Source: Cardiocondyla obscurior (taxonomy: Eukaryota; Arthropoda; Insecta; Hymenoptera; Formicidae). Taken from it: 64,000 nucleotides of DNA. Shown in pieces: positions 1 to 14,524 of this stretch. The stretch spans positions 1,054,001 through 1,118,000 of the forward strand of contig NC_091877.1 of assembly GCF_019399895.1 (NCBI RefSeq). The letters are read 5' to 3'. How positions within the stretch are numbered: the first letter of the stretch is position 1; the number at the start of each line of letters is the position of its first letter. The notes below the pieces were generated by a model, which was given only the letters and a program-made list of their open reading frames with translations, did not search any database and was not told where the DNA came from. The translations under genes were made by a program, and so were the position numbers.

Positions 1-3000
1 GCGCGCGGCGGCAACGTTAGTACCGGGATTCTTAGCTCGACTATAAACGTGCGCTTTGCATCTGCTCGACGAGCGGTAATACCATTGCGTCGCAGCGTAG
101 AGGCTTTGAACGCGTCACCCTGCGTTTGAATACAAAGCCCAAACCCGAAGGTGCTCAGACTTGAACGTCACAATTGTGCGCGCGACGACGTTAAAAAAAA
201 AAAAGAAAAAAAAAGAAAGAAAACCATCCTGTATAACTCTAACAAGTTTCTAACAATTCTATCCCACCGAGTTCCATCCAGTCGAAAGATTCCGTCAAGA
301 CTGAGGGACAAAAAGCCCGGGGTGAATGGGATTATTGGCCGCCTGGTCGTGTTTCGCGGTAATAAAAAAAAAATCTTTCATATTCGCGGGGGAAAAAAAA
401 TCTTTCCGTGCCTGTAATGACGAATAGTTACGTTTTGAATACGGGGCCACGGTATAATACGGCTGAATCGGCGGCGTTTATAATGGCGGTAAAGCTGACG
501 TGAACCGTACTCAACAGGCTGGAGCGAATTGATATTTCGGCGCGCTATTTTGTTTTGAGTCTTATTACGCGAAATGGTACTTGTCGCGTTTTGCGCGTGT
601 TACAGCCGCACGAACGGGGACGAGACAGACAGAGAAAGGGTAGGAAAACGGGAGTAGCCACTTGTACGGACCACTCGTATTTATGAACGGGAACGTAGTT
701 TACTATCTTGACTTCGAATTAACTCAATCCCGTTAACACGGCACTCGACTGCCTAGTGTCGTTTCGCCGTTCCGGAAATGGCGCAAACACCGTAATCGTG
801 TACACAGGAAGAGATATCGTAACTGCTTTTCGTCCATGTCTCGTAATAAAGGCCAACAATTCAGTTGGAGTAGCGTCACGACGGAAAGATAACGTACGGC
901 ATCGAGCATTACCACGAAATATGAATACGTACGTAGCTTCTTACACGTATGTAATTTTATAGATATAATCGAGGCACGTATTTCTTTTCTTTCGGACAGA
1001 ATCGGCAAATGAGCAGACGAGTAATATTAGTGCGGATCGATCAGTATCTCGTATTCTCCAGATAGTATCACGTTTGAATTTGATTAACTATCTCGAGCGA
1101 GACTGAGTTCTGTTTAAACTATATAAATTCTATTTTTTGTTGTAATTAAAGTTTCGTGGCTCATGAATAATATTCCGAGATTATATAATAATAGCTGCGC
1201 GGGCTCGCGAAATATTAACGGAACGGCAACATTTCACGAATTTCGACACGCGATACAAAACTACGCGAAGAAAATGAATAAGGTTTTATTTTCCGGTTCT
1301 CAAGTCGGAAGACAAAACGAGAGGAGGAGAAAAAGAAAGAAAAAAAAAAAAAAAAAAAAACTCGGCGAAGTCACGATGATATGTTGTGGCGATATCAACA
1401 ATTCCAAAGCTGTTAATATAGAATTGACGCACAGAGAGAATATCACGTTTGTGCATTGCTAATGGGTATTCAGACAGAGTTTACTTGAATTAAAAATCAA
1501 GCGTTAGCATATCCCTCCCTCCTTGCAAATCCTAACCGAGGACAAATCGATTTTAGTTGGACAGTTATTTAATAAACTAGTACCGCGACCTAATTTCATG
1601 TACAAAAGATTTTACTGTGCTCTATCTGATATCAAAAAGAGGACGGATGCTGCCGTTTCCGCAAAGGGACTCTCCAATTACTGCCATATTTTATTGATCC
1701 TCTCAACGGTTGAGTGCTGTAGGAAATATTCAAATTGTTCGTGAGTGGCACGCCTCTGAGTGCTTGTTTCTTGACCGAGCGATATAAATTGAAAAAGACG
1801 AAGATGCAAATAGAGATCTTAGAAGTCAGAAGCCGGAACCCATCCAAGGTATGAAATGTTACGGTTTCGTATCGGCACGTCAGATACTCGTAAAGTATTA
1901 GCTTTGCTATTGGAAAAAAAAAAAGAAAAAAAAAGTAAAATGAAAAATTTCGATCGCTTATCGCGTAAATGGAACAATGGCGTAACAAATAATTGTAGGT
2001 ATACGTATGATATCGATAAATATACTTTCGAATTTTAAACATCGCCCGCCCTATATTTTATCGAATATGTGAAAACTCAACCGCGTATCGTATAAGCAGA
2101 GGAAATTTTGACAAGACGTAATATTGTATTATAATGCATTCAATATTTAATAAAATATTGAAAATTTATTCTTTGTCGTCATGAATTTTGTATTTTGCTA
2201 AGAATAAATTATTCAGTGCGCTGTTTCGATTTAACATTATAAATTTATGATAATTTAATATAACTTACATTAATGATATAATACATAATACTCCACAATC
2301 AGTGCGTTGTAACACCGTATTCCGGAGATAAATATTATAAACCGAAAAAAAAACTTTGAAATAAAAATATCACAGTGGATTTAAAATTAAGGATTAATCG
2401 TTGATGCATACCGCATAAAACCGATGCGTTAATAAATAATTATATTTATAGAAAAGTGGAAAAGTTTATTTTTCAAAAATTTCTCTTTTTTTTTCTAATT
2501 TATATGATACGATACGTATATTGAAAAACTCGGTAAGTATTATTTTCTCTGTGCTACGGCAGTTTATATAATATTTAATCTAAGGAAGATATAGAGAGGT
2601 CAAATGCGGACCTTTCAAATTCTACTAAGGCAACATACGTAGGTGGAAGGAAAAATAAAATTGTATTCTTAAATATTAATATTACTCTTTGCTCAAATTT
2701 TATAAATATTAATTTACTTGTGTTTTATGTGATATACGCGTATGTCAATATCTTTTTCCAATAAAGCGGCTATGGCACTTTATGCTTGCGAGATATTTTT
2801 CGGAAAAAAGAAAAAAAATATATATATATATTTAAGTTATTATTTCTGCAGCACGGTAATGAATTAATATCACTTGTTGATAGAAAGAACGTAATTGACA
2901 TTGCAAATTTCTTTTCATATTTCGAACCACTAAATTGTAGTCTGAAACATTTTCTTAGCTCGGGGGCTTAATACTATGGCTAACTTAGTGGATGAAACCG

Positions 3001-4911
3001 CGCTCTGGTCGGACGGACGCATTAGCTCCGCTACTTCGAAAATTCCAACTTCCGTGCGCATAAGAGAGGACGATGCGAAGGATTACAATGGAACGCGTCT
3101 TCTTAGCTCTCGAAAGTCCTTCCGGCGTTTCTCCGCCGAAATGTTGTAAAGCAGAACCGTGTATTTCATCGAGATTTTCATGATTGAAATAGCTTTCGCG
3201 TTAATTGAGCAATCGATTTAAAAAAAAATTTAATCGCTACAAAAACGAGAAGCGACAGATAATGTAATAGAAAAGCATATTAAAAATATAATGAAAATAT
3301 TAAATTACAAGTATTTTGTTACAGCGGATTACAAAGAATTTAATTCCGCAAACGGATATTTGTTTCGATAAATCATATACGAGAGCTCGAAAAATACTAT
3401 GAAAAAAAAAAAAAAAACCGATATAAAAAATAAATTAGTTTTCGTGATTTCGTTATTATCCGTATTACATAAACTAAAACGTATATGATTATCAGAGATT
3501 ATTTGCCGCATTAATTTTACTTAGTCATTATTCATAATATGCATTGTAAATACTTGATCAACATTGTACATTTCTAAATACCCCGCGCAGATAATTCCAA
3601 AGCAATATATACACATATTATCCAATTATTTTCTAAATAAAATGATTCTATCTACCTGTTGAATTAGCAATTCTCTTCGAGTAATGAGACGTATGCATAA
3701 ACAAAAATTTGCGTTTAATTTATAATTTATCATTCCGTCTATAATATACTTTAATTTAACGATGCATTGACGCACTAAATTTTTAAGTAGAATATATATA
3801 TATATATTATTTTTTTCCTTTTTTGTAACGTAAACCGATTCTTTTCATCAGTCCGCGTATAAGAAAGGGGAGAAGAATAAGGACCTTCAAAAAAGAACTT
3901 GCACTCAAGTCTGATTGATGTCAATTTCTCTTTAAACGGTGTTCTCGGTTGTCGGTGACGTTTCTTGTCACGGTCAGTCGCGACGCGACAGTTTCGTCGA
4001 ATTTGTCAGAACGTCTGTCGTCGAAAGGAAAGGAAAAAGCGCCGAAAGAAATTGACGCGCCACAATAACAGTTTCGGGCGCGGCCCATTACTGGCCCATA
4101 ATTGTCTCCCGAGGCTATAATAGAATGAGCGTAACGGTGGCTATAACAGTTGGCGTATACCGCCAATTCAATCCAATGAAGAATGAAGCGTGAGAGATCG
4201 AGAGAGAGGATACCGTTCGCGCGTGGCCCGGCACGTGCCCCGATCCATTCCACCAGCCGCCAACCAGCCAGCCCTTCGTATTTGCACAGGAATAACCTTG
4301 CAGGAAAGAATAACTCTCCTCGGCTATCAGCGCGAATCGCGCGATGAATGAACCATTTCGCTAAGCACTCGTGCGCGCCGATTTCCGTCGCGATAAAAGA
4401 TTCGAGGTAAAACGGGGCCTCGAGCGGCAGAATTTTCGGAAAAATCCTTTCTCCTCGATAAAGAGATACGCGGTGCTATCAAACGGCTATTACGGGAACA
4501 CTTGGCCGCCAGAAAAGTAAATGATCGTTATCAAGTATTAAGGTTACACCTCGGTGCACGTTGCACGTAATCCGCCTTGCATTTGCTGTAAGCGGAAAGT
4601 TTATGCGTAAACTCGCGCCCGTAAATTAACGCAGGCCGGGGATTGTTTTGCCGCAATTTATATTACGATTTAAACGAGAGGCACGATACAAGGGGAATTA
4701 TATAAATCGGAGAGTGAAATTTAGCGGAAATAGTAAATCCGCGTTAGCAGCGGAAAGCAACGGCGAGACAAGAATGTTTCGGACGAGGTGTTGTTTGCGA
4801 TTCCTTTTCAGTCGCGTTTACGACGAAAAGAGGGAATTTCTAACGTCCGTCCATTTACCCGCGTGTGATCCAGCCGGGGTATCCGGGAGAAAGCACCCCG
4901 ACTCCGAAACC

Positions 4912-4931
4912 GGCTGGCTGGCTGGCTGGCT
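4912..4931. repeat. (GGCT)n microsatellite
   Basis: Five consecutive GGCT units are visible in a CpG-rich context. It appears to be non-coding. Confidence 0.8.
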
Positions 4932-5358
4932 CAAAAGAGGGCGAAAGAGGTACGAAGTAAAACGTAAAATCACACCGATCTCATTCGCCTCTTTCCTTTA
5001 CACCGAGCTGTTACGCGGCCCCGCCATTTTCCGAGGAATCAGTCCAAGCGGCGAGTTCGTCCACGATCGTATCTTCGTCAGATTTACTGCTTCAGCGTAT
5101 CATTGAATGTTATTCGAGAAGGAGCGCGAATTTCCTCGCGCAAGAAAATAACTATCTCGGCGCGCGCGGGGAAACAACGACATTCGCCCCGGAGTTTGCG
5201 TACGCTTACACATCCCTCGTAATCCCGCCTGCCTTTACTTCTCGCACCGAGTCGCTCCGCCTGTGTTCCGAGAGATATCTACTGAATTAAGATACCGAGA
5301 CGACGCTGCTGCGGTACGATATATAATTAAATCTTCTTGCATCCCGCGAGGCGAACGT

Positions 5359-5379
5359 GACGCGACGCGACGCGACGCG
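5359..5379. repeat. (GACGC)n microsatellite
   Basis: About four units of the pentanucleotide GACGC are visible. It appears to be non-coding. Confidence 0.8.
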
Positions 5380-6945
5380 CTTCTTCCTCTCACCGTGATG
5401 CACGGTAATTTTTTATAAGTCGCAGTAAATATGCGTTTCCTCTTGGTCGCGTTCTATCAAAATGACGATTTTTATTTGCCGAGCGATCGGAGCGCAAATT
5501 ATCGCGCCGTGGAATTTCATCAAAGCGACCGCGCGATATTTCAATAGAGAAAAGAGAGAAAAAAAAAAAAAAAATGAGGTAGAGAATCTTATCTACCGTG
5601 GAGAAATTGCGAGTATCGAATAAAACGTGCAATGAATTTAATGCACGATGCGCGATTTATTAACGGATGTAGACAATGATGTTATCCTCTAACGTCGGGA
5701 TTCTAAGTAAGGAGGACCAAGTTGTATCGACCAACTTGATTAACCTGATTCTGTTATACTCGACTGTTCGCTCTCATTATATTATCTTGGATTACGGTAT
5801 TATCAATAGACTTTGGCGTAGAGCTCGGTTTAGGAGTGCTGACCAGCGGGGCAACGTACCTAATTGAATAGTTACCTTATAAGCCGTGACATGACATCGA
5901 CGACTCGATATCGGGTATTTTGTTTTCGCTTCGATGTTACGTAAAGAACAATGCCGACGGGCGGGTAATCGCGTATTAGAAAATAAGCCTACGAGAGTAG
6001 CGTTGAATCGATTAGCAGTCGGCTAACAGCGTAAAAAAAATCATACCGTAATCGCCCAACTTTTCCGCCGCCTCGGCCGCCACCCTCGTTTTTCTCACAT
6101 TACGTAAGATAGAGCCGGGGGTGGACTGCGAAGCGGCTGCTCAAAATACAGTAAATTTGTAAGTCGTCCGAGGCGAGCGCCGGCAACTTATTTCAGCCGT
6201 TTCATTAGCGTTTAGAGGCGAGACAACTTTAAGAAACGACGACGTCGCCGCGGCAGCTTTTTAATCGCGTCCTACGGTGAAAAGCACAGTAAAGAGCAAA
6301 CGGCGACGCCGTGAAACAACCCACGCTAGACCATTAAGTGTCTTTATTTAATTTTTCTGATATGAAAGAAAAGGTTGGTTTTTTTAATTTTTTTTTTTTT
6401 TGACAATTTACCGTATTTTTACGATTAAATTCGATTACAACTCCTTAGCGGACGAGAAAAAAAGGGATTTTCTTGCGAGAATAAAAAAAAGGATTTGCAA
6501 AAAAAAATAAATTGTTTTCGAATTATCTCAGGATCGATTAATCAAACAGCGTAGCGGGGATTGAAGATCAATTTCGGGGCATTCTACGAACAATCAATTT
6601 CTCACACGGTGCCGCAGTTTTTAGCGGAGTTAACCCCGCGGATAGAGAACGGATACAATAGATCGCGCTACAGCGACAATCAATTCAAGTTTAAAGTCGG
6701 CAGCGGAGCACTTCGGAAATGTAGCCGTGAATGTTACATATCGGCCTCGTCCATTCGCTCTCTCGCAAATATCGCGATACGAAAACCCATCGGCCGGACC
6801 GGCACGGAAGTAAAGGAATGCTTTTTCGTCGACGCGGTAATAGCGGCACGTTCGTCTTCAGGAGGGGGGGAAGGGGAAGAGGGCATTTTGTTTCCGAGGA
6901 AGCATGCGAGCAAGTTTCCGCCATTATCCGGCTTTTTATTCGGCC

Positions 6946-7010
6946 GGAATTAAGAACACAGATCATGCCAGACGACCATTATGTAACTTTCGCGTTATCG
7001 TCCCGTTTAA
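6946..7010 (+). repeat. Dispersed ~100-bp repeat, degraded copy
   Basis: This copy keeps the 3' core of a repeat seen again near 10.7, 12.0, 13.4 and 14.5 kb: a block like GACGACCATTATGTAACTTT followed by CGCGTTATCGTC. The 5' half (GATCCTGTTACC) is not clear here. No open frame is shared between copies. Confidence 0.4.
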
Positions 7011-10000
7011 CATCCCGGTTTTCTCTCGGAAGGCGCGGCGGAGGAGGCCGCCGCCGTGAGAACGATCTCCAGTTCTCGGGGACGGCAACTTTTAAGCTCG
7101 CATAATTTTTTAAGCAACCCCACCCGGCGTAAGTGCTGCGTCGCGCCGTCGCCGCGCAATTTTATCGGCGTGTCAACGATAGGTCAGCCCCCGTAAGTCG
7201 CCGCGTCTTAAACTTGCGGACAATACGTTCCCTCGTGTCGATAGGACGCAATCTAGGCGGTACGTCTTCACTTCCGTCGCGATAGCCGCAACAATTCAGC
7301 GCCGCGGTTCGAACGATATAATTAAACAAAACAACGAAAACGAAAGAAAACAAAGAAAATTACGGCGAGCGAAACTCTTTGATCGACGAGCGCACGACGG
7401 ACGTAACGTCTACCTTTGATTCAGCGACCAAGTTTAATCGTCCAGCAGTTTATTCTCCGTGCGATCGTGCGCTAGTCACGCGACGTGTACATTCATCGGA
7501 GATACGAAATGCCGCATGGAAATGAGTTTACGCGTTACGAGCGATATAAGCGCAATAATTGTCCCTACAATAATTTAAATCGCCCCCAAATGTAAATCGC
7601 GGAATAAATACATTATCGCCGGCGCGGTGCATTCGTTATTACGTTCATGAATTAAACGACGAATGAATTACAATGATCGCGGGCTTTCGGTCCGTTATCG
7701 CTCGTTCCTGACAACTTGAGCCCTCGACGGCAAGATCGCGGAATCGGGAAATGCGCACAAATAATGAGAGAAGAAGAGAGAAATGAAGGGAACGGTCTAT
7801 GTCGAAACGCCGGTGCGCCCCGGGATTCATGATTTCTTAAATAGCTCCGCAGTAAGTGCCTGGCAATTCGCTTCATTTACATCGTCAACACGTAAACGAT
7901 GCAAGCGCAACGAGCGACGGAATTAATGCGTACCTTTTGCGACGGCGTCTTCCGTCCTTTCCCTTTCCCTTTAGCCGCGACGAGCGCGGCCCTCGATAAA
8001 ATTATCCCCGCGGGAGTGACATTTTCGCGAATTAGTTAATTGAGCCGAAAACCACCGCGTTACCTTTCGATTTTTATCGAAAATTTATCCGTAAATGGCA
8101 ACCGTTTTGATTACAGACGATATCGCTGCCGCTTTTCCGCTCCCCGCGTGCATGTTATTACTTTAAAAACGATTTAATTCAATATTTGATATCGTGTGTA
8201 CAGAACTTTTCGCAATATTATTTCGTTTGTTTGTTTCATATCAATTAACAAACGCTGGTTAAAAAAGATGAAAGCGGCGCGACCGGAGTGAGAGGTGCGC
8301 GGATTGCGAATCAGGACGGATAAATTTCCGAATAAAATAGCTATTCACTTTATACTCTTTTCCCCATCATGCGAGGTTCCCGCTCGCGAGTTTCACTTTT
8401 TTTCCTTAATTAGTTTAACAGTATCTCTGCGTGTAGTCCGACTTAATGAAAATGTTTCAATTTGAAGATTGGCTGTAATTAAAAAATTCATTATGCGTTT
8501 TTTTTTGTTATTTTTTTTGCTTTTTTTTTTTTAATTCGTTATCGCCGCTGAAACGCTTCCTCGCTTTCCCGTTCGGCTCGAAATGTAGCGAAGTTTCAAG
8601 AGGAGAGGAGAGAAAAAAAAAAAATCGATGCTGAAAGTTTCATTGGTCTGCGTGTTAATTTTGATACGAGCCAACCAGACGAGCACGATGCACATAAAAA
8701 TCGCCCCAGACGATAACCATCTAACTTTCATGCCGGCCGTCATGCCCGCGTCGACGTTCCACGTGTGGTGGACATCATTGACGTAAAAGCGACAAGAGAG
8801 GAACGAGAGGAAGCGAAACGTCGACATACATATCTTTGATTACCCGTTACATTTTTTATGCCACGTGTCCGCGCCAGCTGAATAAAGAGAAGAAAAACAG
8901 TTTTCAATTAAATAATATATTTCTTTCCGACGGTGGCGGATTAAATATCCACGGTTCCGCGGCACGTGAAGATCATTTCATGCAAAACTCCGCACACATC
9001 AAAGGAACATTGATGAAAATAAAAATTTCCATTAAAACAACAAGATCCGCGCGCCGCGCGACTTTTCCACGCTTTACAGAGCAACAAAAGTCTAGTCTCT
9101 GCTCCTTCATTGATTTTCTTTTACGTACGACACGGAACGCGGGTGTCTCCGGATATCTTGATCCGCCGGTATTCGGGGATTCGCGTCTGAATAACGTATT
9201 TGCAAGGACGAGCTCGGAAGCAAATCGCACCGGGCGATTTCTACGGAGAAAGTGCAGAGCGGGGAGGAGCGGTGGAGAGAAACGACTAAATTTGGCTAGC
9301 CGGCTAAAAATTCAAATCGTCTGAATGCTAAGCATCCGGGAGCTTATCTGCTCGCCAGACTGCGGAATTAAGATCGATATGCGGGATCGTTCCGTCTGGC
9401 GGCGGGGCCCGGCCGCGTTTCTTGCAGAACCCTACGGTAATGTCCGTCGAAGAGTTACAACGCCGCCTGGCACCGTCGAAAGCAGCAGCGCCAGCATCTC
9501 GGAACGTGAAGGAAATTCCTCAACCCGCTGGCTGCCTGCATTTTTTACATCTTATATTTATGCAATATTTATCAGCGCAAAATTTTCTGTCCGCAATCTG
9601 AGCGACATTACATCGACCCAGCTCTCCCCCCGGTGTAGACGCCGAAATTTCTCGGTTAGATTAAACCTGGCTGAATATAAATCATGTTCAATACATTTTT
9701 AACAGAGTTTCGTTAATTTGATTTTCTTTCTAGAAGAGGGTTTCTAATACCGTGATTTTACGCGATATGTAAGTGTACACGTAAATCAAATTTTAAATTT
9801 AGACTAAAAATGAAACGAATAAATTGTTTAAATTTTAAAGACGTGACAAATCTCATCAATGTAGATACTCGAAATGTAACATTAACTTTTTTAATTTGGC
9901 TTAACCCGTTTTATTCAGCTGTATTTTTATGTCGATTTTAGTTATTTTCAAATATATCGATTACGAGTTGTGAATTAGACTGCTAATTACGCGTAATATA

Positions 10001-10028
10001 TGCTTTCTACACAAACTGATATCTCTTT

Positions 10029-10046
10029 CTCTCTCTCTCTCTCTCT
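10029..10046. repeat. (TC)n microsatellite
   Basis: A dinucleotide CT/TC run of about nine units. It appears to be non-coding. Confidence 0.8.
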
Positions 10047-10717
10047 TTTACAAAAGTATCCTAACCATAATCCACTTCGAAGCTGTCAGAAATTTGAGAA
10101 CGTTACAGAGTTATCCATCCATAAATGGAGATCCAAATGCGAGCGATCTATTGTAATTACCATCGCCTGTTCCGAACTTCCGGTTAATCCACTCGACGGC
10201 AATCATTTCATCAAATGGTTTTCGAATATCGATTGGCGCTCATTTTACAGGATATAAAACCGACACGTTTGTACCGTGCTATTTTCAATTGTTATATAAT
10301 GGACCTTGCCTCTAATACACAGTGTTCATACGCGTAGTCTGCATTTCAATATGCATAATTAAATGCGCAAATCGCCAAATGACTGACGAGTGCGACGGTC
10401 GGCAAAGGGAGGCAAAAAAAAAAAAAAAATGAATTTAAAAAAAAGTGCCGGAGCGTCACTTTCAACAGGTCGTTATTCTCTTGTCGCTTGCGAATTCATT
10501 AAATCGCGTTTAATCAATTACGCACGTTCGACATCTTCTTCCGCTACTTTCCGAACCGACTTTTCAACCAATTTGCGATATCGTTTGAAATATTTATTCG
10601 ACGGCGAATCGACTGCGCGACGATCCAGTAAATACGCGATGCATTTAATCGGCGCGGGCAAGCGCGCGGGCAAGCGCGCGTCCGAGCCTTCCAAAAAGTT
10701 TCTTCTCCCCCGATGTT

Positions 10718-10825
10718 GATCCTGTTACCAGAGAGCCAGAGGATTAAGCACGATACACGGACGATTGCCTTACACGATCACCAAGTAACTTTCACGTTAT
10801 CGTCTCATCCACTGGCCGTTTATCC
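10718..10825 (+). repeat. Dispersed ~100-bp repeat, well preserved copy
   Basis: The order of blocks is GATCCTGTTACC, GGATTAAGCACGATACACGG, ACGATCACCAAGTAACTTTC, ACGTTATCGTCTC. The same order and orientation recur at 13,367 and 14,525, and more weakly at 11,984. No terminal inverted repeats or target-site duplications are obvious. It may be a short interspersed element or an old MITE. Confidence 0.55.
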
Positions 10826-11983
10826 TGTGCAGCTCGACGCCAGTCGGCCAAAGAAGAACCGGCCGGGAGTGCGCTAAGGCGAGAAAGCTATCGAGTTACG
10901 GAAACTCCCGAGTGTGAAGGAAACTCTTTAATGTTTTCACCGCGTTCTTTCCTTCTGCCCTCACTTCGCTCGCGAAAATTTATTTAATCGACGCAACGCG
11001 AAATGAGCGATACCTAACGAATTTCGGATGCGTCCCGAGTGGAAGTTCATCTAGCCGTTCTGATTTCGTGGCTATTAAATTGATTAAATTCCTTAGCTAG
11101 TAACCAGCTTGGTGCTGGCTGTAATAATGAACTGGGAAAGCTAGATATCTAAACGTTTTTCGCCGCGTGCTATTTTATTGCGTGTACTGACGCGCGCTCG
11201 ACTGCCGAGTCCGCCGGCCGCCGCGGTCAGTTGGGAGCACGTGGATGTTTATCTCGACCGGTGGTCATTTTACCTTAGCGCGGGGCCTCCACGTGGTAAG
11301 GGGAGGCCGCGTGGTCGGCGGGCCCGGAGGTCAACGGCCGCGGCAGTCAAGCGCGCGTAGGAATAGGTCAGTAAGCGCAATAAAATAGCATGCGGCGAAA
11401 AATGTTCATATATTTAGTTTTTTCTAACTCATTATTAACTAGTAATAATTATTTATTACTTAAGCGTTTGGAGGAGTTATATTTCTGGCTCGGTGCTGGA
11501 CAGTTTTGCTAGACAGCCACGAGATAAACTACAAATTAGTTAGTCATTAAATAATGGTTAAACTCAATTTCCACTCGGATTGTTTCGCATAACGGTCTAA
11601 ACAAAAATTCGCGGGTCCGATCGCAGGCGAATATCAGGTTTAATGGTCTCGTCGATCAGTTTTAGTCGCCTCCAACTTTCCTCCGTCGCCCTCTCTTAAT
11701 GTTTAATCGAGCGAAGAGGATGGGAATCTATTTGTTGGAGTCTTAATATCGCTCGAAGACAGATAATCAAATATTGAAAGAATATATGATATCCTACTTG
11801 GAGGATATTTTTCACCATAGATATTTTTCTTCTATTTCCGAGTCAATGGATAGGAATGATTGTTACAATTTCCAAGCATTGAGATGACCTCTCTTTATCT
11901 TTTCGCGAGATATATCCGCGCAACATTGAGCGTGTTAAATAAAGCCAACGAAATTCCAATCGTCTGAAAACTCCGCGGCGACT

Positions 11984-12060
11984 GATCTTGTTATCAGATT
12001 ACGGGATTCAGCTCGATACACAGGAAATCATTTCGAACGATCAACGGTGAATCTTAACAC
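11984..12060 (+). repeat. Dispersed ~100-bp repeat, diverged copy
   Basis: The blocks GATCTTGTTATC, GGGATTCAGCTCGATACACA and CGATCAACGGTGAATCTTAA line up in order with the copy at 10,718, with many substitutions. Same orientation as the other copies. Confidence 0.4.
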
Positions 12061-13366
12061 GCGCCTCTGGCACTTGTCCACGCTGTTTTTTTTTTTTCTT
12101 TTATCAATAAAATCTTATGAAATAAAAAGAAAACACGACGAAAATACATATATATGTGAGAAAGGCAGAAATTTGCGTTATAAGAATATCCTATTTGCAT
12201 AAGAGCGAAAAAGAAGGAAGAAAAAGAGAACAGCCAAGCGCGATAACTTCACAAATGCGAAAGAGATTCTATAATATCACGGCGCGTATCTCGTGGCAAC
12301 GAGAAACTATGCGAAACACTCTTCCACCTGCTTTATGTAACGTGTAACTATGCAAAGAGCGCGACGAAGACGCGACTCTGATTCGATCCTCGAATAACGT
12401 TTAACACTAGTGGTATACCGTTTGCGCCAATATTATGCTTCTATGTCGTTAGCAGAATTTCCTCTTTTCCAAAAGTTAGAAAATCGTCGGATCGTCAAAA
12501 TTAATTAACAGATTCTGCGTGCAATTTTCTCCACCGCGGGGAAAAAAAAAGAAACTTAAAAAGTCCTTGTGTCTATGCAGAGAGCAACTACTTTTCTCCA
12601 AACGTAACTATTTATATAGCGGTCCCGATTACCGCTGAAGATTAAAGAGCGTGAAAGCGCAATGGACAGACTGAAAAATGTAGGAATCTCTCAAGTAGAA
12701 AGCCGGATTACTCACGTTTAAAATTCCCTGACGGACAAAATCGCCGCTTCGATCTTTCCAGTATTACAAGACCGCCGGCGTTATTTCAGCAAGCGCAGGA
12801 GAACTATAAGGGGGCAGGCTAGATAGAAAAGCGAAAAACCGCAAAAGTCTATCAAGTGCCCTATTTGGAATTTGGTGGTTGAAACGATTGCTTTGGGTGC
12901 TTCCGCCTTAAAAAATAACCGCTAGACCGATCGCTGTTAAAAATTAAATAATGCAAAATCGAAATAGAGAGGAAAAAAAAGAGAAAAAAAAAATGCAAGA
13001 ATTTATCGGGCAAACAAATAAAATTATATTTGTCCGAAATTCGTCGATGTTCAAAATCTATCGTTTCAATCTTTGCAATTGTAAATAAAAAAAAAAAAAA
13101 AAAAAAGAAAAAAATCTATCAGCAATTCGTATAAAGGTGTACAGCAGTTAAAAGCCAAAAGGGAGCGAAATATTGGTGGAAGGATAAAATAATGTTGAAG
13201 TCAATTGAGAGGCGAAATTCGGGATTTTACGGCGGCCGAGATTCCGAGCGAGCGGTGGAAATGACCGTTCGCTCTCGCTCGTCTCCACGGTGTTAAATTA
13301 CCGCCCTTATTTGGACAAGTACGAAAGATCCTCCGCGGATGCGAGACCGAAGGGATTTAACGCCAG

Positions 13367-13457
13367 GATCCCGTTACCGGGACAAAGGATTAAAGCTCGA
13401 TGCACGGACGATCACCAACTAACTTTCGCCTTATCCTCCCATTTCCCGTTTCTCGCC
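13367..13457 (+). repeat. Dispersed ~100-bp repeat, well preserved copy
   Basis: The blocks GATCCCGTTACCGGGACA, GGATTAAAGCTCGATGCACG, GACGATCACCAACTAACTTT and CGCCTTATCCTCCC match the copies at 10,718 and 14,525 in order and orientation. It lacks the short insert of the 10,718 copy between the second and third blocks. Confidence 0.55.
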
Positions 13458-14095
13458 GCAAGCTCGCCTGCACTCGCCGTGGTAACGTGGCGGAGTGAGT
13501 ACGGGGGCGAGAAACCTGTCAAGTGCAATAACTCGAAATGCGAGAGAAATTCTTTCGCTATATATGGGGGTGCTCCTTTCCCCCCCTTTCTACCCCCCCG
13601 AGTGCGAGTGGCTGCATGAAACGCCCTACCTCTTATTCTTTTTACGCCTTTTTTTTTTACGTAACGCGTAGAAGAAGCCCATTACGCCGCTGCGGGCGAG
13701 TTGATACCCCGAGCTTATGGTTCAAATAAGGAATAATACTCATCCCGAGATTTCCCGGAGTACCGGCTGTGTAGCTACATATCTCGAGTAGCTACGCGTC
13801 GCGAAGGCTGGCATACATTAATTACGTTCGTTAACGTAACGTTGTTTTCTTTTACTCGCGATTTAGACTTGTAATTGTACCGCGCACCGTCGCCGGAACA
13901 GGCACCGCTATTACGTTGACGTTGACGGATTCGTAATTTTGAAATGTATCGATTCAAGTTGCACGCAATGCGTGATAAAAATTAAATAAAGTTTTTTGAG
14001 GAATAAAAAGGAAAAACAATTTAGTATTACGTGTGGGTAATCAGATATCGATACCTACCGAGGCTTAAAACGGTATCCTCTCAAGCATTAAAATC

Positions 14096-14115
14096 CTATC
14101 TATCTATCTATCTAT
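14096..14115. repeat. (TATC)n microsatellite
   Basis: A run of TATC/ATCT units that passes into an AT-alternating stretch. It appears to be non-coding. Confidence 0.75.
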
Positions 14116-14524
14116 ATATATACGTATTATTTCGAACACGACGCGTTAGAGAGAATGTTGTACGTATCAGAAAATATATCGTTCAAACGAATCGGAATCA
14201 TATGGGCAAATTTTTTTTTTTCTCTCCAATCAAATTCAATCGGGACAGAAATGAAGTAGATTTGATTTATAAATAAAATATATCTTGAATTCTCTGGCAA
14301 ATGTCATTGGGCGGTCTAGCAGGACAATCGCGGGACGATGACTCTCCTTACACTCTCGGGCCAACAATGGAGCCACGTCGTTCGAGCCACTCGGAATTTC
14401 GGATTTATGGCGAGAAGCATATTCCATATGGCAGCGTCCAAGAAGCGTACGTACGCCCGCAATTCCTCCATAAATTCGAAAATCTCGAGAGTCGCGCCGG
14501 ATACTCCCAGAGGGATCGCCGGTC

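Noticed and set aside
6561..7105. Overlapping frames of 130 and 124 codons
   Set aside because: No recognisable motif, and three overlapping frames on two strands are open together in GC-rich sequence. Part of it covers a dispersed-repeat copy.
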